This document shows, one piece after another, positions 62,982-64,000 of a stretch of 64,000 bases of DNA (positions are counted from its first letter, which is position 1; every line of letters starts with the position of its first letter). A program made the translations under genes and the position numbers. Source of the stretch: CBFIDA01 sp965661085 (GTDB taxonomy: Bacteria > Pseudomonadota > Gammaproteobacteria > Comchoanobacterales > Comchoanobacteraceae); the NCBI GenBank assembly GCA_965661085.1, contig CBFIDA010000003.1, positions 1 to 64,000 of the forward strand, read 5' to 3'. The notes beneath the pieces are model-generated. The model ran no database searches. It was not told the origin of the DNA and worked only from the letters and a program-made list of their open reading frames with translations.

Positions 62982-64000
62982 CTATCTATACGGTTTTATG
63001 TCCCAATATGGCTCTAGATGCTCAACGCCCGTTTCACATACACCAAGATATTTCAACTTTCGGCAGGAAGATACAATGCATTCCGCACCGGTATCGGTCA
63101 CGTCTCGGTTGTCATGAAGGATGAGTTTTTCAAGGTTGCAGGCCAAAGACGTCTCCCCCCTATCCACCAATTTATAAATCATGTGGTTTGAGACATTTGA
63201 GGACCTCATGTCGAGTTGCTTCAATGGCAATTTGGCAATCTCGGTGGCGGCCTTGTCATCTATATGCTGGCACTCAGAAATCACCAATTCCTCTAATTTT
63301 TTGTGTTGGGCAAGCGCCTTAAGACTCTTTGAGCCTATTGAGGTATCTCTGGCATTTAAATATTCCAAATAATTGGCCTCGACCAAGAAAGATGCCAATG
63401 CTTCATCATCAAAACCTCGGCACCTGTAAAGATTTAAACGTTGCATGGGACACCGCGACAATGCCTGTAACCCTTCTTTTGTGATTGTCGCCTGTACTAA
63501 ATCAATTTCTTGCAATTGTTTGTGCGCTCCAAAAACAAACAGCGCCGCATCTGCAGACCATGTTTCTTCTGAAGGCCGCATCAGTTCTAGGCGCTTAAGA
63601 TTTTTGAATTTTTGGGCAATGAGGGTCACCCTGTCTTGGTTGGTACGGACATGCATATCTAGATATTCCAGGTTTGGGCTTGTTTTTGATAGATGGTCCA
63701 GATAGCCAGACAGAAGGCAAGCAAATTGGTCTGAGCGTCTTAATAGTTCTGAACACCCAAGCCAGAATGTCTTCAGTTTTGGAAAACGCTTGCCTTGTAA
63801 GACCGCCAAAGCCTTTGCATCGGTATCATCAGTAAAAATTGTCTCTTGACCAATATAAATATAAAGTGTTTTAAGCGTAGGGGATATATGATCCATCAAC
63901 TGGTTTAAAACAGGTGATGTTTTATGAATCGGCATATCTAAACTTGGCACTACCATTTTAGGATGACGTCGCAAAAAACGCACGAAACGCTCAAAATGAT
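62982..64000 (-). CDS. Leucine-rich-repeat protein (5' end cut by window)
   Basis: At least 339 residues remain open to the window edge; the N-terminus is outside. The visible part is a run of cysteine-containing leucine-rich repeats resembling AMN1/F-box-LRR proteins: NLKRLELMRPS, KQLQEIDLVQATITKEGLQA, MQRLNLYRCRGFDDEALASF, KLEELVISECQHIDDKAATE, LEKLILHDNRDVTDTGAECI and KLKYLGVCETGVEHL, roughly 24-28 residues apart. This LRR type is eukaryotic-like and in bacteria is common among secreted effectors of amoeba- and insect-associated species. An F-box, if present, would lie in the missing N-terminus. Confidence 0.8.
   Translation of the reverse strand, partial: HFERFVRFLRRHPKMVVPSLDMPIHKTSPVLNQLMDHISPTLKTLYIYIGQETIFTDDTDAKALAVLQGKRFPKLKTFWLGCSELLRRSDQFACLLSGYLDHLSKTSPNLEYLDMHVRTNQDRVTLIAQKFKNLKRLELMRPSEETWSADAALFVFGAHKQLQEIDLVQATITKEGLQALSRCPMQRLNLYRCRGFDDEALASFLVEANYLEYLNARDTSIGSKSLKALAQHKKLEELVISECQHIDDKAATEIAKLPLKQLDMRSSNVSNHMIYKLVDRGETSLACNLEKLILHDNRDVTDTGAECIVSSCRKLKYLGVCETGVEHLEPYWDIKPYR

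Overview
The window looks like chromosome from a host-associated gammaproteobacterium, most likely in or near the Legionellales (Coxiella/Legionella/Berkiella relatives). This is inferred from gene content only: a tkt-gap-pgk-pyk cluster, ATP-type PEP carboxykinase, mevalonate-route isoprenoid genes, a Mip-like FKBP isomerase, an LRR protein, Fic and eukaryotic-like kinase proteins, and several orphan proteins with basic tails. By eye most of the window is near 50% GC, while about 45-50.6 kb is clearly more AT-rich. No species can be named from the sequence alone.

Layout. 1-8.7 kb (minus strand): tkt-gap-pgk-pyk, a small membrane protein, a PhoU-like protein, purine nucleoside phosphorylase and a PiT phosphate transporter cut by the window edge. 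9-11 kb: a DUF2203-like gene overlapping a large orphan gene. 11.2-16.5 kb (minus): rho, trxA, an orphan, proC and pckA. 16.7-22.4 kb: idi, then HMG-CoA reductase and three GHMP enzymes, making a route from HMG-CoA to IPP and DMAPP. 22.6-25 kb: gyrB (minus). 25.3-31.2 kb: an ABC exporter locus with two lipoprotein adaptors, one ATPase, one permease and an embedded family 25 glycosyltransferase. 31.4-37.8 kb: dnaA-dnaN-recF, an FKBP isomerase with a terminator, class I aldolase and a PAP2-like protein. 38-42.5 kb: a membrane-anchored glycosyltransferase, DUF2805, a CobW-type GTPase and two basic orphan proteins.

42.9-50.8 kb is an accessory island ending at tRNA-Ser(GGA). It holds a frameshifted 2H phosphoesterase, a CatB/Vat-type acetyltransferase, an IS5-type transposase remnant, a hipBA module, a shikimate-kinase-like P-loop protein, a Fic protein with a C-terminal winged helix, a protein-kinase-like gene, a truncated GNAT gene and a decayed GIY-YIG gene. 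Two matching IS-end sequences, three GGACATG hairpins, a direct repeat flanking hipBA, and up to four copies of a palindrome with constant geometry (one overlapping the fic promoter) mark it as mobile and regulated.

51-64 kb returns to housekeeping genes: cyoE, rsmJ, parE, a DEAD-box helicase with a long leader and tRNA-Ile2(CAU). A tetra-spanning orphan, an RND efflux pair and a partial LRR protein lie among them. dnaA is not next to gyrB and no DnaA-box cluster is visible beside it. The plus strand appears C-rich on both sides of dnaA, so the replication origin is probably not here.
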